64,000 bases of DNA from Kineosphaera limosa NBRC 100340 (GTDB taxonomy: Bacteria; Actinomycetota; Actinomycetes; Actinomycetales; Dermatophilaceae): the NCBI RefSeq assembly GCF_000298215.1, contig NZ_BAHD01000003.1, positions 1 through 64,000 on the forward strand, written 5' to 3'. Under the pieces are notes generated by a model that was given only the letters and a program-made list of their open reading frames with translations, searched no databases and was not told where the DNA came from. The position numbers were made by a program, and so were the translations under genes. Shown piece after piece: positions 44,560 through 56,934 of the stretch; within the stretch, counting starts at the first letter, position 1; each line of letters begins with the position of its first letter.

Positions 44560-45870
44560 GTGACTGGTAGCGGCACCGAGCGGGCCGACGTCGTCGTCGT
44601 GGGAGCCGGCCCGGGCGGGTCGGCGACCGCGGCCTATCTGGCGGGGCACGGCCTGGATGTCGTGTTGCTGGAGAAGGCGCGCTTTCCGCGCGACAAGATC
44701 TGCGGCGACGGACTGACCCCCCGCGCGGTCAAGGAGCTCCTGCACCTGGGCGTCGACACCACCGGCTGGGCCCGCAACCGCGGCCTGCACATCCAGGGCG
44801 GCGGGCACGACCTCACCTTGGACTGGCCCAGCACCGACGCCTTTCCCGATTACGGGCTCGTGCGCCGCCGCAGCGAACTCGACGAGACGCTGGCCCGGTA
44901 CGCCGCCGCCTGCGGCGCCCGGCTGTTGGAGGGGATGAACGTGCAGGCCCCGCTGCGCGACGACCGCACCGGGCGCATCGCCGGCGTGCAGGTCAAGGTC
45001 ATGGGTCCGGACGGGCGGGCGACGGGGGAGCGGCGCAGCGTGCTGGCTCCGGTCGTGGTCGCCGCCGACGGAGTCTCGTCGCGCCTGGCGACCGCGTTGG
45101 GCCGGCCCAAGCGCGAGGACCGCCCGATGGGGGTGGCCGTGCGCGCCTACTGGGACAGCCCGCGCACCCGGGACGACTACATCTCGTCCTGGTTGGAGCT
45201 GTGGGTGCCGGAGGACCCGGCGGCGGACCCCAACGACCCGGCCACCAAGAAGATCCTCATGCCCGGCTACGCCTGGTTGTTCCCGACCGGCGACGGCGGG
45301 GTCAACGTGGGGCTGGGCATGCTCGACACCTCGCCGTCGTTCGGCACTGTCGACTACAAAGACGTGCTGCGGCGCTGGATCGCCACCACCCCCGCCGAGT
45401 GGACGCTGACGCCGCAGACGATGACCGCCCCCATTCGCGGCGCCGCGTTGCCGATGTGCTTCAATCGGGAGCCGCTGTACGCCGACGGCCTGCTGCTCGT
45501 CGGCGACGCGGGCGGCATGGTCAACCCGTTCAACGGCGAGGGCATCGACTATGCGTTGCAAGCCGGGCGGGTTGCCGCCGAGTGCATCGCGGCGGCCAAG
45601 ACCCTCGACCCCGTCGGCCGCGAGCGCGCCCTGCAGCGCTATCAGAGCGCCATGAAGGACTCGCTCGGTGGCTACTACACCCTGGGCCGGCACTTCGCCG
45701 GGCTCATCGGGCACCCGCAGATCATGCGGTACGCCGTCAAGTACGGGTTGCCGCGCACGGCGCTCATGCGGCTGTTGCTCAAGGTGATGGCCAACCTCGG
45801 CGAGCCCTCCGGGGGACGCCTGGACGACCGGGTGATCGCTGCCCTGACCAGGGTGACCCCAGCCGCCTGA
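44560..45870 (+). CDS. menJ: Geranylgeranyl-reductase-family flavoprotein, probably menaquinone isoprenyl reductase MenJ
   Basis: A 436-residue FAD oxidoreductase: N-terminal VVVGAGPGGSATAAYLAG, KICGDGLTPRAVKEL, and the second FAD motif LLVGDAGGMVNPFNGEGIDYAL. MenJ of mycobacteria saturates one double bond in the menaquinone side chain and lies in the same menG-linked position. The GTG at 44560 has AGGAAG seven bases before it. It could instead reduce another polyprenyl lipid; context favours menaquinone. It sits 196 bases before nuoA. Confidence 0.85.
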   Translation: MTGSGTERADVVVVGAGPGGSATAAYLAGHGLDVVLLEKARFPRDKICGDGLTPRAVKELLHLGVDTTGWARNRGLHIQGGGHDLTLDWPSTDAFPDYGLVRRRSELDETLARYAAACGARLLEGMNVQAPLRDDRTGRIAGVQVKVMGPDGRATGERRSVLAPVVVAADGVSSRLATALGRPKREDRPMGVAVRAYWDSPRTRDDYISSWLELWVPEDPAADPNDPATKKILMPGYAWLFPTGDGGVNVGLGMLDTSPSFGTVDYKDVLRRWIATTPAEWTLTPQTMTAPIRGAALPMCFNREPLYADGLLLVGDAGGMVNPFNGEGIDYALQAGRVAAECIAAAKTLDPVGRERALQRYQSAMKDSLGGYYTLGRHFAGLIGHPQIMRYAVKYGLPRTALMRLLLKVMANLGEPSGGRLDDRVIAALTRVTPAA

Positions 45871-45910
45871 ACGGGCCGACCCCTGCCGCCCGAACGGACA
45901 AGCGGGTCAC

Positions 45911-45916
45911 TAGTAT
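45911..45916 (+). promoter_or_regulatory. Candidate -10 element for the nuo operon
   Basis: TAGTAT lies about 155 bases before nuoA in the 45871-46066 gap, with no good -35 match. A long leader would follow. Nothing else gene-like is seen in this gap. Confidence 0.25.
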
Positions 45917-46066
45917 GGGCGAAGTCTGCGCGTGACCTCAGAATTCGGCGGGTACGGCTAGGCGACACCCTGCGCGAACTGCTGGCAACCGCCCGCCCGG
46001 CACGACAGACTGACAGCGGCCGCACCGCGGCAGCCACCGGACCAAGCGAAAGGGGAGCGTGTCGAG

Positions 46067-46432
46067 ATGACCAGCCCCTATCTGCCGATTCTCTTCTTCT
46101 TCACGTTCGGGGTGGGCTTCGCGGCCCTCTCGGTGCTTTTGCTCGGCATCATCGGGCCGCGCAAGTACAACGCGGTGAAGTTCCAGGCCTACGAGTGCGG
46201 CATCCAGCCGTCGCCGCGCGCCGAGGCCGGCGGGCGGTTCCCCGTCAAGTACACGACGGTCGCGATGCTGTTCATCATCTTCGACATCGAGGCGGTCTTC
46301 CTGCTGCCCTTCGCGGTGGCCTTCGACCAGCTGGGTCTGGCGGTCCTGCTGGGCGTGACCCTCTTCCTCGTGAACGCGTTCTTCATTGCCGACGCCTATG
46401 TGTGGCGCCGCGGCGGATTGGAGTGGGACTGA
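46067..46432 (+). CDS. nuoA: NADH-quinone oxidoreductase subunit A
   Basis: A 121-residue membrane subunit with three helices; the conserved YECGIQP loop and FDIEAVFLLPFAVAF helix line the quinone and proton path. A GGGGAG site precedes the ATG. It heads the uninterrupted nuoA-N operon, whose genes overlap or nearly touch throughout. Confidence 0.97.
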   Translation: MTSPYLPILFFFTFGVGFAALSVLLLGIIGPRKYNAVKFQAYECGIQPSPRAEAGGRFPVKYTTVAMLFIIFDIEAVFLLPFAVAFDQLGLAVLLGVTLFLVNAFFIADAYVWRRGGLEWD

Positions 46433-46435
46433 CCC

Positions 46436-46990
46436 ATGGGAGTCGAGGAGAAGCTGCCGTCGGGGGTACTGACGGCCAACGTCAGCCAGGTTGCGGGGTA
46501 CCTGCTCAAGACGTCGATGTGGCCCGCCACCTTCGGTCTGGCCTGCTGCGCGATCGAGATGATGGCGGTCGGCACGCCTGACTACGACATCGCGCGCTTC
46601 GGGATGGAGCGGTTCGCCGCCACCCCGCGCCAGGCCGACCTGATGATCGTCGCGGGCCGCGTGAGTCAGAAGATGGCTCCCGTCGTCCGCCAGGTGTACG
46701 ACCAAATGCCCGAGCCCAAGTGGGTGCTCTCGATGGGCGTGTGCGCCAGCTCCGGCGGCATGTTCAACAACTACGCGATCGTGCAGGGCGTCGATCACAT
46801 CGTCCCGGTCGACGTCTATTTACCAGGCTGTCCGCCGCGTCCGCAGATGCTGCTGCACGCGATCATCACGCTGCACGAGCAGATCATCAAGGAGCCGCAC
46901 GTCGGCAACCGCGCGGAGATCGCCCGCAAGGTCGAGCAGGCCGCGCTTAATGCGACCCCGACGCACCAGATGAAGGGGCTTTTGGCGTGA
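46436..46990 (+). CDS. nuoB: NADH-quinone oxidoreductase subunit B
   Basis: A 184-residue peripheral-arm subunit that holds the terminal cluster N2. Cys ligands are the tandem pair in [10 protein letters not shown], the Cys in [10 protein letters not shown] and the one in LPGCPPRP. The start is three bases after nuoA; its stop overlaps nuoC by GTGA. Confidence 0.98.
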   Translation: MGVEEKLPSGVLTANVSQVAGYLLKTSMWPATFGLACCAIEMMAVGTPDYDIARFGMERFAATPRQADLMIVAGRVSQKMAPVVRQVYDQMPEPKWVLSMGVCASSGGMFNNYAIVQGVDHIVPVDVYLPGCPPRPQMLLHAIITLHEQIIKEPHVGNRAEIARKVEQAALNATPTHQMKGLLA

Positions 46991-47769
46991 GTGACCCTAA
47001 GGCGGAGGGTAAGGGCCAGGTTCAGGCCGGGCAGGAGAGCGGGTTGACCCCCGAAGAGGCGGCGGCGGCCAACCTGCCGGCGTCGCCGGGTACCATCCCT
47101 GACCCCGAGCAGCGAGGCGAGCGGCGCGGCATGTTCGGTGCCCGCAACGGCGGCGACACGACCGGCTTCGGCGGCCTAGTCGCGCCGATTCTCTTTCCGG
47201 GCGCGGCGACCCGCCCGTACGGCGGCTACTTCGACGAGATCGCTGACGAGCTGGGCAGCGCGCTGGCCCAGTGGGGTCAGACCTCGATCGAGGAGGCCGT
47301 GCAGCACGTCATCGTCGACCGCGGCGAGATGACGCTGTTCGTGGCGCGGGAGCACCTGCTGCCGGTGGTGCGGGTGCTGCGTGACGCGCCGGCGCTGCGT
47401 TTCGAGTTGTGCACGGGCGTCTCGGGGGTGCACTTCCTGGACACCCCGGGCACCGAGTTGCACGCGGTCTACCACTTCGCTTCGGTCACCCACGGCGGCC
47501 GCCGACTGCGCGTCGAGGTCACCTGCCCCGACGCCGACCGGCACATCCCCTCGATCGTCGAGGTCTACCCCTCGGTGACCTGGCACGAGCGGGAGACGTG
47601 GGACATGTTCGGCATCATCTTCGACGGCCACCCCGCCCTGACCCGCATCCTCATGCCGGACGACTGGCCGGGTCACCCGCAGCGCAAGGACTACCCCCTC
47701 GGCGGCATCCCGGTGGAGTACAAGGGCGCCACCGTGCCGCCGCCGGACGAGCGGAGGGCGTACAACTGA
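46987..47769 (+). CDS. nuoC: NADH-quinone oxidoreductase subunit C
   Basis: A 260-residue subunit with the 30 kDa-type domain in its C-terminal two-thirds: [18 protein letters not shown] and [18 protein letters not shown]. The first ~75 residues are a polar extension rich in Ala and Glu that is absent from the bacterial minimum. GTG start overlapping nuoB. Confidence 0.97.
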   Translation: MSDPKAEGKGQVQAGQESGLTPEEAAAANLPASPGTIPDPEQRGERRGMFGARNGGDTTGFGGLVAPILFPGAATRPYGGYFDEIADELGSALAQWGQTSIEEAVQHVIVDRGEMTLFVAREHLLPVVRVLRDAPALRFELCTGVSGVHFLDTPGTELHAVYHFASVTHGGRRLRVEVTCPDADRHIPSIVEVYPSVTWHERETWDMFGIIFDGHPALTRILMPDDWPGHPQRKDYPLGGIPVEYKGATVPPPDERRAYN

Positions 47770-49151
47770 TGAGCACCGACACCAACACCGCGGGCGGGTC
47801 CACCGCCTTCGCCGGCGGCGAGAACGTGCACGCCACCGGCGGCATGGGCGACTCCGAAGAGGGCTACGTCGTCAACGCCTCCGGCGGCGACTGGGACGAG
47901 TTGTCCCAAGAGGCCATCGCGCACAGCGACGAGCGGATCGTCGTCAACATGGGTCCGCAGCACCCCTCCACCCACGGCGTGCTCCGACTCATCCTCGAGC
48001 TCGACGGCGAGTCGGTCACCGAGTGCCGCGTCGGCATCGGCTACCTGCACACCGGCATCGAGAAGAACATGGAGTTCCGCACGTGGACGCAGGGGGTCAC
48101 CTTCTGCACCCGCATGGACTACCTGACCCCGATGTTCCAGGAGACGACGTACTGCCTGGGCATCGAGCGGCTGCTCGGCATCGAAGACCAGATCCCCGAG
48201 CGCGCCAACATCATCCGGGTGCTCATGATGGAGATCACCCGGATGTCCAGCCACCTCATCTGCCTGGGCACCGGCGGCATGGAGTTGGGCGCGACCACGG
48301 TCATGACCTGCGGCTTCCGGGAGCGCGAGCGGCTCTTCCGGTTCGTTGAGGCGACCACGGGCCTGCGCATGAACAACGCCTACATCCGGCCCGGTGGCGT
48401 CGCCAACGACCTGCCGGTGGGCTGGAAGGATATCTTCGACACCGAGTTGCCGCTGTTCCGCCAGGGCATCCGTGAGCTCGAGGCGCTGATCCTGGAGAAC
48501 CCCATCCTCAAGGGCCGCACCGAGGGCGTCGGCTACCTCGACCTCGCCGGGTGCATGGCCTTGGGCATCACCGGCCCGGTGCTGCGCTCGGCCGGCTTGC
48601 CGTACGACCTGCGCAAGACCAACCCGTACTGCGGCTACGAGACCTACGACTTCGACGTCTGCACCTGGGACACGGCCGATTCCTACGGCCGCATCCGCGT
48701 GCGCTTCGACGAGATCTGGCAGAGCCTGCGGATCGTCGAACAGTGCATCGAGCGCCTGGAGAAGACGCCCGGTCCGGTCATGGTGGAGGACAAGAAGATC
48801 GCCTGGCCGGCGCAGCTGTCGATCGGCTCGGACGGCCAGGGCAACAGCCTCGAGCACATCCGCGAGATCATGGGCACCTCGATGGAGGCGCTCATCCACC
48901 ACTTCAAGCTCGTCACCGAGGGATTCCGCGTGCCGGCCGGCCAGGCCTACGTGCCGGTGGAGTCCGCCAAGGGCGAGCTGGGTGCGCACGTCGTCTCCGA
49001 TGGCGGCACCCGCCCCTACCGGGCGCACTTCCGCGACCCGGCCTTCAACAACCTGCAGGCCACCGCCCTGATGGTCGAAGGCGGCAATGTCGCCGACACC
49101 GTCGTGGCCGTCGCCTCCATCGACCCGGTGCTCGGAGGGGTGGACCGCTGA
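47769..49151 (+). CDS. nuoD: NADH-quinone oxidoreductase subunit D
   Basis: A 460-residue subunit that builds the quinone pocket with nuoB. Key regions are [30 protein letters not shown], and the C-terminal DPVLGGVDR. The first ~55 residues are a low-complexity extension with no counterpart in the core family. It shares one base with nuoC. Confidence 0.98.
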   Translation: MSTDTNTAGGSTAFAGGENVHATGGMGDSEEGYVVNASGGDWDELSQEAIAHSDERIVVNMGPQHPSTHGVLRLILELDGESVTECRVGIGYLHTGIEKNMEFRTWTQGVTFCTRMDYLTPMFQETTYCLGIERLLGIEDQIPERANIIRVLMMEITRMSSHLICLGTGGMELGATTVMTCGFRERERLFRFVEATTGLRMNNAYIRPGGVANDLPVGWKDIFDTELPLFRQGIRELEALILENPILKGRTEGVGYLDLAGCMALGITGPVLRSAGLPYDLRKTNPYCGYETYDFDVCTWDTADSYGRIRVRFDEIWQSLRIVEQCIERLEKTPGPVMVEDKKIAWPAQLSIGSDGQGNSLEHIREIMGTSMEALIHHFKLVTEGFRVPAGQAYVPVESAKGELGAHVVSDGGTRPYRAHFRDPAFNNLQATALMVEGGNVADTVVAVASIDPVLGGVDR

Positions 49152-49930
49152 TGGCCCATGGCAACCAGCCCAACTACGGCACGTCGCCCGCCGTCGAGCT
49201 GCCGCCGTACGAGGCGGACGTGCTCGACCGGATGCGGATCGACGCCGCTGACATCGTGAGCCGTTATCCGCACAAGCGCTCGGCGCTGCTGCCGCTGCTG
49301 CACTACGTGCAGAGCGTCGACGGTTACGTGACGACCCGCGGCATCGAGTTCTGCGCCGAGGTCGTCGACGTGACCCCCGCCGAGGTCAGCGGCGTGGCGA
49401 CGTTCTACACGCAGTACAAGCGCTTTCCCAACGGCGATTACACGGTCGGGGTCTGCACGAACACGTTGTGCGCCGTGATGGGCGGCGACGCGATCTTCGA
49501 GCGCGTCAGCGAGCACCTGGGTATCGGGCACGACGAGACGACCCCGGACGGCAAGATCACTCTGGAGCGGGTCGAGTGCAATGCCGCCTGCGACTACGCG
49601 CCGGTCGTCATGGCCAACTGGGAGTTCTTCGACAACCAGACCCCGGAGAGCGCCGTCGACCTGGTCGAGGAGTTGCGCGCCGGCCGCGACGCGACCCCGA
49701 CCCGCGGCGCCGCCAAGGTGTGCACGTTCAAGGAGGTCTCGCGGGTGCTGGCGGGCTTCTCCGACGGGCGGGCCGACGAGGGCACCGCGGCCGGCCCGGC
49801 GTCCCTGGCCGGCCTGCGGGTGGCCCGCGACCATGGCTGGCACGCGCCGGGATACGGTGACGGCGAGTCGGATCAGAGCACGGCGAACGCGCCGGTTGAA
49901 AAGCCCGGAAACGACAAGGCGGGTGCGTGA
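49151..49930 (+). CDS. nuoE: NADH-quinone oxidoreductase subunit E
   Basis: A 259-residue thioredoxin-fold subunit carrying the 2Fe-2S cluster N1a: Cys in VGVCTNTLCAV and in ECNAACDYAPV. A C-terminal ~75-residue tail, polar and Gly/Asp-rich, extends past the usual end. Its ATG follows the nuoD stop directly. Confidence 0.97.
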   Translation: MAHGNQPNYGTSPAVELPPYEADVLDRMRIDAADIVSRYPHKRSALLPLLHYVQSVDGYVTTRGIEFCAEVVDVTPAEVSGVATFYTQYKRFPNGDYTVGVCTNTLCAVMGGDAIFERVSEHLGIGHDETTPDGKITLERVECNAACDYAPVVMANWEFFDNQTPESAVDLVEELRAGRDATPTRGAAKVCTFKEVSRVLAGFSDGRADEGTAAGPASLAGLRVARDHGWHAPGYGDGESDQSTANAPVEKPGNDKAGA

Positions 49931-49934
49931 GGCG

Positions 49935-51244
<1,310 letters not shown>

Positions 51245-51248
<4 letters not shown>

Positions 51249-53749
51249 CCGTCCCGACGAGTCCTGCCTCGGGCGCCAACGCCACCAGCACGGGCGGCGA
51301 CGCGGCGCTACCCGCGGTCACGCCGAAGGTCGAGATGGTCGACCTGAGCATCGACGGCGTCGCGGTCAGCGTGCCCAAGGGGTCGCTGGTCATCCGGGCA
51401 GCGGAGCAGATCGGCATCGAGATCCCGCGGTTCTGCGACCACCCCCTGCTCGAGCCCGCCGGCGCCTGCCGGCAGTGCCTCGTCGATGTCGCGACCCCCG
51501 GTCCCGACGGCTCGCTGCGCCCGATGCCCAAGCCGCAGGCGTCCTGCACGATGACGGTCAGCCAGGGCATGGAGGTCAAGACCCAGCACACGTCAGCGGT
51601 GGTCGACAAGGCGCAACAAGGCGTCATGGAGCTGCTGCTGATCAACCACCCGCTCGACTGCCCGGTCTGCGACAAGGGCGGCGAGTGCCCGCTGCAGAAC
51701 CAGGCGATGTCGCACGGTCGGGCCACCAGCCGCTTCGACGACGTCAAGCGCACGTTCCCCAAGCCGGTCAACGTCTCGGCGCAGGTGCTGCTGGACCGCG
51801 AGCGGTGCGTGCTCTGCCAGCGGTGCACCCGCTTCTCCGACCAGATCGCAGGCGACCCGTTCATCGCGCTCGTCGAGCGCGGCGCGGCCCAGCAGATCGG
51901 GGTCTTCCAAGACGAGCCCTTCGACTCCTACTTCTCCGGCAACACCGTGCAGATCTGCCCGGTGGGCGCACTGACCGGGGCGATGTACCGCTTCCGGTCG
52001 CGCCCGTTCGACCTGGTCTCCACCCCGAGCGTGTGCGAGCACTGCGCCAGCGGCTGCCACCAGCGCACCGACCACCGCCGCGGCACGGTGTTGCGGCGGA
52101 TGGCGGCCAACACCCCGGCTGTCAACGAGGAGTGGAACTGCGACAAGGGTCGCTGGGCCTTCCAGTACGCCGTCGCGGCCAACCGGCTCGACCGGCCGCT
52201 GGTGAGGGACGGTGACGGGCAGTTGCAGCCGGTCTCTTGGTCGGAGGCCATCGCCGCCGCCGCGAAGGGACTGAGCGCCGCTCGCGAGGCCGGCGGTGTC
52301 GGCGTGCTGACCGGCGGCCGGGTCACCGCCGAGGACGCCTACGCCTACAGCAAGTTCGCACGCGTCGTGCTCGGCACCAATGACATCGACTGCCGGGCGC
52401 GGGCCGCCTCGACCGAGGAGGCCGACTTCCTCGCCGGGCACGTCGTCGCCACGTCACCGGGGCACGGCGGGGTCTCGTACGACGACCTCGAGAACGCGCC
52501 GGCCGTCCTCCTCGTGGGCCTGGAGCCCGAGGAGGAGTCGCCGATGATCTTCCTGCGGCTGCGCAAGGCCGCCCGCAAGAACAAGGCCGTCGTCTTCTCC
52601 GTGGCGCCGTTTGCTACCCGCGGGCTGACGAAGATGACCGGCAGCCTCATCCAGGCGGCTCCCGGCACCGAGGTCGGCGTGCTCGACGCGCTGGGCAACA
52701 CCGGCGGCGAGCTCGACATCCCCGCGCAGGCACTGACCGCCGACGGCGCGGTGATTCTGGTCGGCGAGCGGTTGGCCACGGTCCCCGGCGGCTTATCGGC
52801 CGCCGCCCGGCTCGCGCAGACCACCGGCGCCACTCTGGCCTGGGTGCCGCGGCGCGCCGGTGAGCGCGGAGCCATCGAGGCCGGTGCCCTCCCGGGTCTG
52901 CTGCCCGGTGGGCGCCCGGTCGTCGACGCCATCGCCCGTGAGGAGGCCGCCGGCATCTGGGGTCTGGACGCGGTGCCGAACACACCGGGTCGCGACACCG
53001 TCGGCATGCTCGAGGCCGCCGCCAAGGGCACCCTCTCCGGTCTGCTCGTCGGCGGCGTCGAACTGTCCGACCTGCCCGGTCAGGAGGTCGCGCGGGCAGC
53101 CGTCGAGCGGGCCTTCGTCGTCAGCCTCGAACTGCGATCCAGCCTCGTCACGGACGCCGCCGACGTGGTGCTGCCGGTCGCGGCGGTCGCCGAGAAGGCC
53201 GGCACGTTCGTCGACTGGGAGGGTCGCCCCGGTGCGTTCGACCGGGCCCTGACCGCCGAGACGGTCACCGACGCCCGCGTGCTGGACATGATCGCCGCCG
53301 AGCTCGGCGAGTACCTGGGCACCCGCACCGTCGAGGCCACCCGCGAAGAGATGCGCGAGTTCGGTGCTTGGGGCGGACCGCGACCGCGTCGCTCCGCCGC
53401 GCCGGCCACCGACCGCCCGCGCCCCGGGCCCGGTCAAGCCGTGCTGGCCACCTGGCACCACCTGCTCGACGCGGGTCGGATGCAGGACGGTGACCCGTTC
53501 CTGGCCGGCACCGCCCCGGTGGCCCAAGCCCGCATCTCGCCGAGCACCGCGCATGAGCTGGGGGTCGCCGACGGGTCCGCCCTCACGGTCTCCACCGAAC
53601 GCGGCTCCATCACGCTGCCGACCCTGGTCACCCCCATGGTCGACCACGTGGTGTGGCTGCCGAGCAACTCGGCCGGGTCTCGCGTGCGTGCCACGCTCGA
53701 CGCGCAGGCCGGAGATGTCGTCAACATCAGCAAGGGTGGTGTGGCATGA
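51245..53749 (+). CDS. nuoG: NADH-quinone oxidoreductase subunit G
   Basis: An 834-residue subunit with several iron-sulfur clusters: the N-terminal 2Fe-2S ferredoxin domain ([18 protein letters not shown]), the His-ligated N5 region, N4 in [12 protein letters not shown], and the extra N7-type [14 protein letters not shown] with a late Cys in EWNCDKGRW. The rest is a molybdopterin-oxidoreductase-like domain without cofactor. N7 occurs in only some bacterial complexes I. Confidence 0.97.
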
Positions 53750-55167
53750 CCGTCATGACCTCGCTGGCGGCCTGGTCGGAGGCGGCGCCGACGCTCGCCG
53801 TGCTCGCCTCGAACGAGCAGCCGGTCGCGGACTTCTCCGACACGCCCTGGTGGCTGTCGCTCTTCAAGGCGTTCCTCGTCTTCGTCTACCTCATGCTCCA
53901 GGTGGTCGTGGTCATCTGGTTCGAGCGCCGAGTCATCGGACGCATGCAGCAGCGCCCGGGCCCCAACCGGTTCGGCCCGTGGGGCATCGGCCAGACCCTG
54001 GCCGACGGCTTCAAGCTGATGTGGAAAGAGACGTTCATCCCCAAGAACGCCGACAAGTTGACCTACACGCTGGCGCCGATCATCGCCGGCGCGGTCGCGT
54101 TCATCGGGTTCGCGATCATTCCGCTCGGCGGCACGGTCACGATGTTCGGTCACACCACCCCGCTGCAGATCACCGACGTGCCGGTCGCCGTGCTGCTGGT
54201 GCTGGCTGCCGCCGGCGTCGGGGCCTACGGCTTCGTGCTGGCGGGCTGGAGCTCGGGCTCCACCTACCCGCTGCTCGGTGGGCTGCGTTCCACAGCGCAG
54301 GTGATCTCCTACGAGATCGCGATGGGCTTGGCGCTGCTGGCGGTCTTCCTCTACGCCGGGTCGATGTCCACGTCGACGATCGTCGAGGCCCAGCGCGGCA
54401 TGTGGTTCATCATCCCCGCGTTCTTCAGCTTCGTCGTCTACGTCATCTGCATGGTGGGCGAGACCAACCGACTCCCGTTTGACCTGGCCGAGGGTGAGGG
54501 CGAGATCGTCGGCGGTTACCACACCGAGTACCCCGGCATGTGGTTCGCGATGTTCTTCCTCGGTGAGTACGTCAACATGTTCACCGTCTCGGCCTTGGCC
54601 ACGACCCTCTTCCTCGGCGGCTGGCACGCCCCCTTCGGGCTCGGCCTCATCGGCGACGGCGTGCTGGAGAACGGCTGGATGGGCCTGATTTGGTTCACCG
54701 CCAAGATGTGGCTGTTCATGTGGTTCTTCGTGTGGCTGCGCGGCACGCTGCCCCGCACCCGCTACGACCAGTTCATGCGTTTCGGCTGGAAGTTCCTCAT
54801 CCCCGCCACCCTCGTGTGGATCATCGCGGTGGCGTACATCCGCGGCGCCCAGATCGGTTTCCTCGGCGCGAACACGCTGCTCGCCACGATCAGCGTCGTC
54901 GTCATCGTCGCGGTCATCGCGTTGGCCATCGCGTGGAAGTGGGACACCAGCCGCGAGGCGGCCCTGGCCAAGCCGCCGGTACCCGCCGAGATCGACCCGT
55001 TCGCCGGGGGCTACCCGGTGCCACCGATGCCCGGCCAGACGCTGCGGGAGCCGAGCCTGCTCGGCACCGGCCACGAGGCAGGCCACGAGCCCGCCCGCGA
55101 AGTCGGCCCTGGCACCGGCTCGACCACGACCGGATCTGCCCCGACAAAGGAGACCGACCATGGCTGA
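53746..55167 (+). CDS. nuoH: NADH-quinone oxidoreductase subunit H
   Basis: A 473-residue membrane subunit that links the quinone site to the pumping arm; about eight helices with [39 protein letters not shown] and [20 protein letters not shown]. The last ~70 residues are a soluble Pro/Gly-rich tail, beyond the family norm. It overlaps nuoG by ATGA and nuoI by eight bases. Confidence 0.97.
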   Translation: MTVMTSLAAWSEAAPTLAVLASNEQPVADFSDTPWWLSLFKAFLVFVYLMLQVVVVIWFERRVIGRMQQRPGPNRFGPWGIGQTLADGFKLMWKETFIPKNADKLTYTLAPIIAGAVAFIGFAIIPLGGTVTMFGHTTPLQITDVPVAVLLVLAAAGVGAYGFVLAGWSSGSTYPLLGGLRSTAQVISYEIAMGLALLAVFLYAGSMSTSTIVEAQRGMWFIIPAFFSFVVYVICMVGETNRLPFDLAEGEGEIVGGYHTEYPGMWFAMFFLGEYVNMFTVSALATTLFLGGWHAPFGLGLIGDGVLENGWMGLIWFTAKMWLFMWFFVWLRGTLPRTRYDQFMRFGWKFLIPATLVWIIAVAYIRGAQIGFLGANTLLATISVVVIVAVIALAIAWKWDTSREAALAKPPVPAEIDPFAGGYPVPPMPGQTLREPSLLGTGHEAGHEPAREVGPGTGSTTTGSAPTKETDHG

Positions 55168-55864
55168 GTCCACCGGCAACCCCTCGCGGTCCGGGGACCA
55201 CTCGCGCGAGGAGAGCCCCGGCTTCTTCGCCGAGCTGCTCGCCCCCGTCGCCGGCTTCGGGGTGTCGTTCAAGACGATGTTCCGCAAGGTCAAGACCGAG
55301 ATGTATCCGGAGGAGAAGCGGCCGACCGCGCCCCGGTACCACGGCCGCCACCAGCTCAACCGGCATCCGGACGGGCTGGAGAAGTGTGTCGGCTGCGAGC
55401 TGTGCGCCTGGGCCTGCCCGGCGGACGCGATCCTCGTCGAGGGCGCCGACAACGACGACACACCGCTGGCCGACGGCGGCACCGGCCGCTACTCGCCGGG
55501 GGAGCGGTACGGGCGCGTCTACCAGATCAACTACCTGCGCTGCATCTTCTGCGGGTTGTGCATCGAGGCGTGCCCGACGCGGGCGCTGACGATGACCAAC
55601 TTCTACGAGCTGGCCGATCACAGCCGGGCCGACCTGATCTTCGAGAAGCACCAGCTGCTCGCGCCGCTGGCCGAAGGCATGGTCGACCCGCCGCACCCGA
55701 TGGTCGCCGGCATGGAAGAGCGGGACTACTACCTGGGCAAGGTCGACGGTGCCACCCGCGAGCAACGCGAGTACGCCTCGCAGCGCGAGCAGGACAGCGC
55801 TGAGCCCGACGAGCCCACCGAGTCCGCTAAGGCGCGCGAGAACGAGAGCGAGGGAGCGCGATGA
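55160..55864 (+). CDS. nuoI: NADH-quinone oxidoreductase subunit I
   Basis: A 234-residue subunit with two 4Fe-4S motifs, [16 protein letters not shown] and [16 protein letters not shown] (clusters N6a and N6b), plus a long charged C-terminal tail of ~45 residues. AAGGAG precedes the start. Confidence 0.97.
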   Translation: MAESTGNPSRSGDHSREESPGFFAELLAPVAGFGVSFKTMFRKVKTEMYPEEKRPTAPRYHGRHQLNRHPDGLEKCVGCELCAWACPADAILVEGADNDDTPLADGGTGRYSPGERYGRVYQINYLRCIFCGLCIEACPTRALTMTNFYELADHSRADLIFEKHQLLAPLAEGMVDPPHPMVAGMEERDYYLGKVDGATREQREYASQREQDSAEPDEPTESAKARENESEGAR

Positions 55865-56628
55865 TGGGCACGGGTGAGGCCTTCCTCTTCTGGGTCTGCG
55901 GCACCCTCATGGTGCTCGGCGCCCTCGGCCTCGTCTTCTCCAAACGGGCCGTCTACGCGGCCCTGTCCATGGCGCTGACGATGATCGTCCTGGGCATCGT
56001 CTACATTGCGCAGGGCGCCGAGTTCCTCGGCCTGGTGCACATCTTCGTGTACACGGGCGCGGTGATGATGCTGTTCCTGTTCGTCGTCATGCTCGTCGGG
56101 GTCGACTCCAGCGAATCGATGGTCGACACCCTCAAGGGCCACAAGTGGGTCTCCCTGATCGTGGGCATCGGGCTGGCCGCCCTGCTCATCAGCTCCATCG
56201 CGGCCGCGAGCTTCGGCCCGGCACCGCCCATCTCACAGATGAACGCGGAGGGCAACGTCACGGGCCTGGCCTATCTCATCTACGGCCGCTACATGTGGCT
56301 CTTCCAGATGACCGCCATGCTGCTGATCGTCGCCGCCATCGCCGCGATGGTCCTGGGCCACCGCGAGCGGTTGCTGCCCAAGCCCACGCAGAAGGAATGG
56401 AGCGAGCGGCGGGTGCGCGAGAACCGCTTCGTCGCGGGCCTGCCCGCTCCCGGCGTGTACGCCCGACACAACGCCGTCGACACCCCGGCCCTGCTGCCGG
56501 ACGGCAAACCCAGCGAGCTGTCGGTCTCCCGTGTGCTCGCGGCCCGCCAGCAGATTCAACTGCCGGACGACTACACGGCCGCCGACGACGAGATCACTCG
56601 TGAGATCGAGGAAGGTTCGCAGCGATGA
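55861..56628 (+). CDS. nuoJ: NADH-quinone oxidoreductase subunit J
   Basis: A 255-residue membrane subunit with five helices and the conserved [20 protein letters not shown] and [20 protein letters not shown] helices. A C-terminal soluble extension of ~75 residues follows. Two ATGs in tandem (55861, 55864) can serve as start. Confidence 0.96.
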   Translation: MMGTGEAFLFWVCGTLMVLGALGLVFSKRAVYAALSMALTMIVLGIVYIAQGAEFLGLVHIFVYTGAVMMLFLFVVMLVGVDSSESMVDTLKGHKWVSLIVGIGLAALLISSIAAASFGPAPPISQMNAEGNVTGLAYLIYGRYMWLFQMTAMLLIVAAIAAMVLGHRERLLPKPTQKEWSERRVRENRFVAGLPAPGVYARHNAVDTPALLPDGKPSELSVSRVLAARQQIQLPDDYTAADDEITREIEEGSQR

Positions 56629-56924
56629 GCCTGGTCTTCTACCTCTACCTCGCGGCGATTCTGTTCGCGCTCGGCGCGGCCACCGTCGTCGTTCGGCGCA
56701 ACGCGATCATCGTGTTCATGGGCATCGAGCTCATGCTCAACGCGGTCAACCTGATGTTCGTGACGTTCTCGCGGATGAACGGTCACCTCGACGGTCAGGC
56801 CATCGCACTCTTCGTCATGGTCGTCGCGGCCGCCGAGGTCGTGGTCGGCCTGGCGATCATCTTGGCGATCTTCCGCGCTCGTCGATCGGCCTCGGTCGAC
56901 GCGGCCAACCTGCTGAAGCTGTAA
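56625..56924 (+). CDS. nuoK: NADH-quinone oxidoreductase subunit K
   Basis: A 99-residue subunit of three helices with the conserved Glu residues in [13 protein letters not shown] and [12 protein letters not shown] that belong to the proton path. Overlaps nuoJ by ATGA. Confidence 0.97.
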   Translation: MSLVFYLYLAAILFALGAATVVVRRNAIIVFMGIELMLNAVNLMFVTFSRMNGHLDGQAIALFVMVVAAAEVVVGLAIILAIFRARRSASVDAANLLKL

Positions 56925-56934
56925 GGAGCCAGGC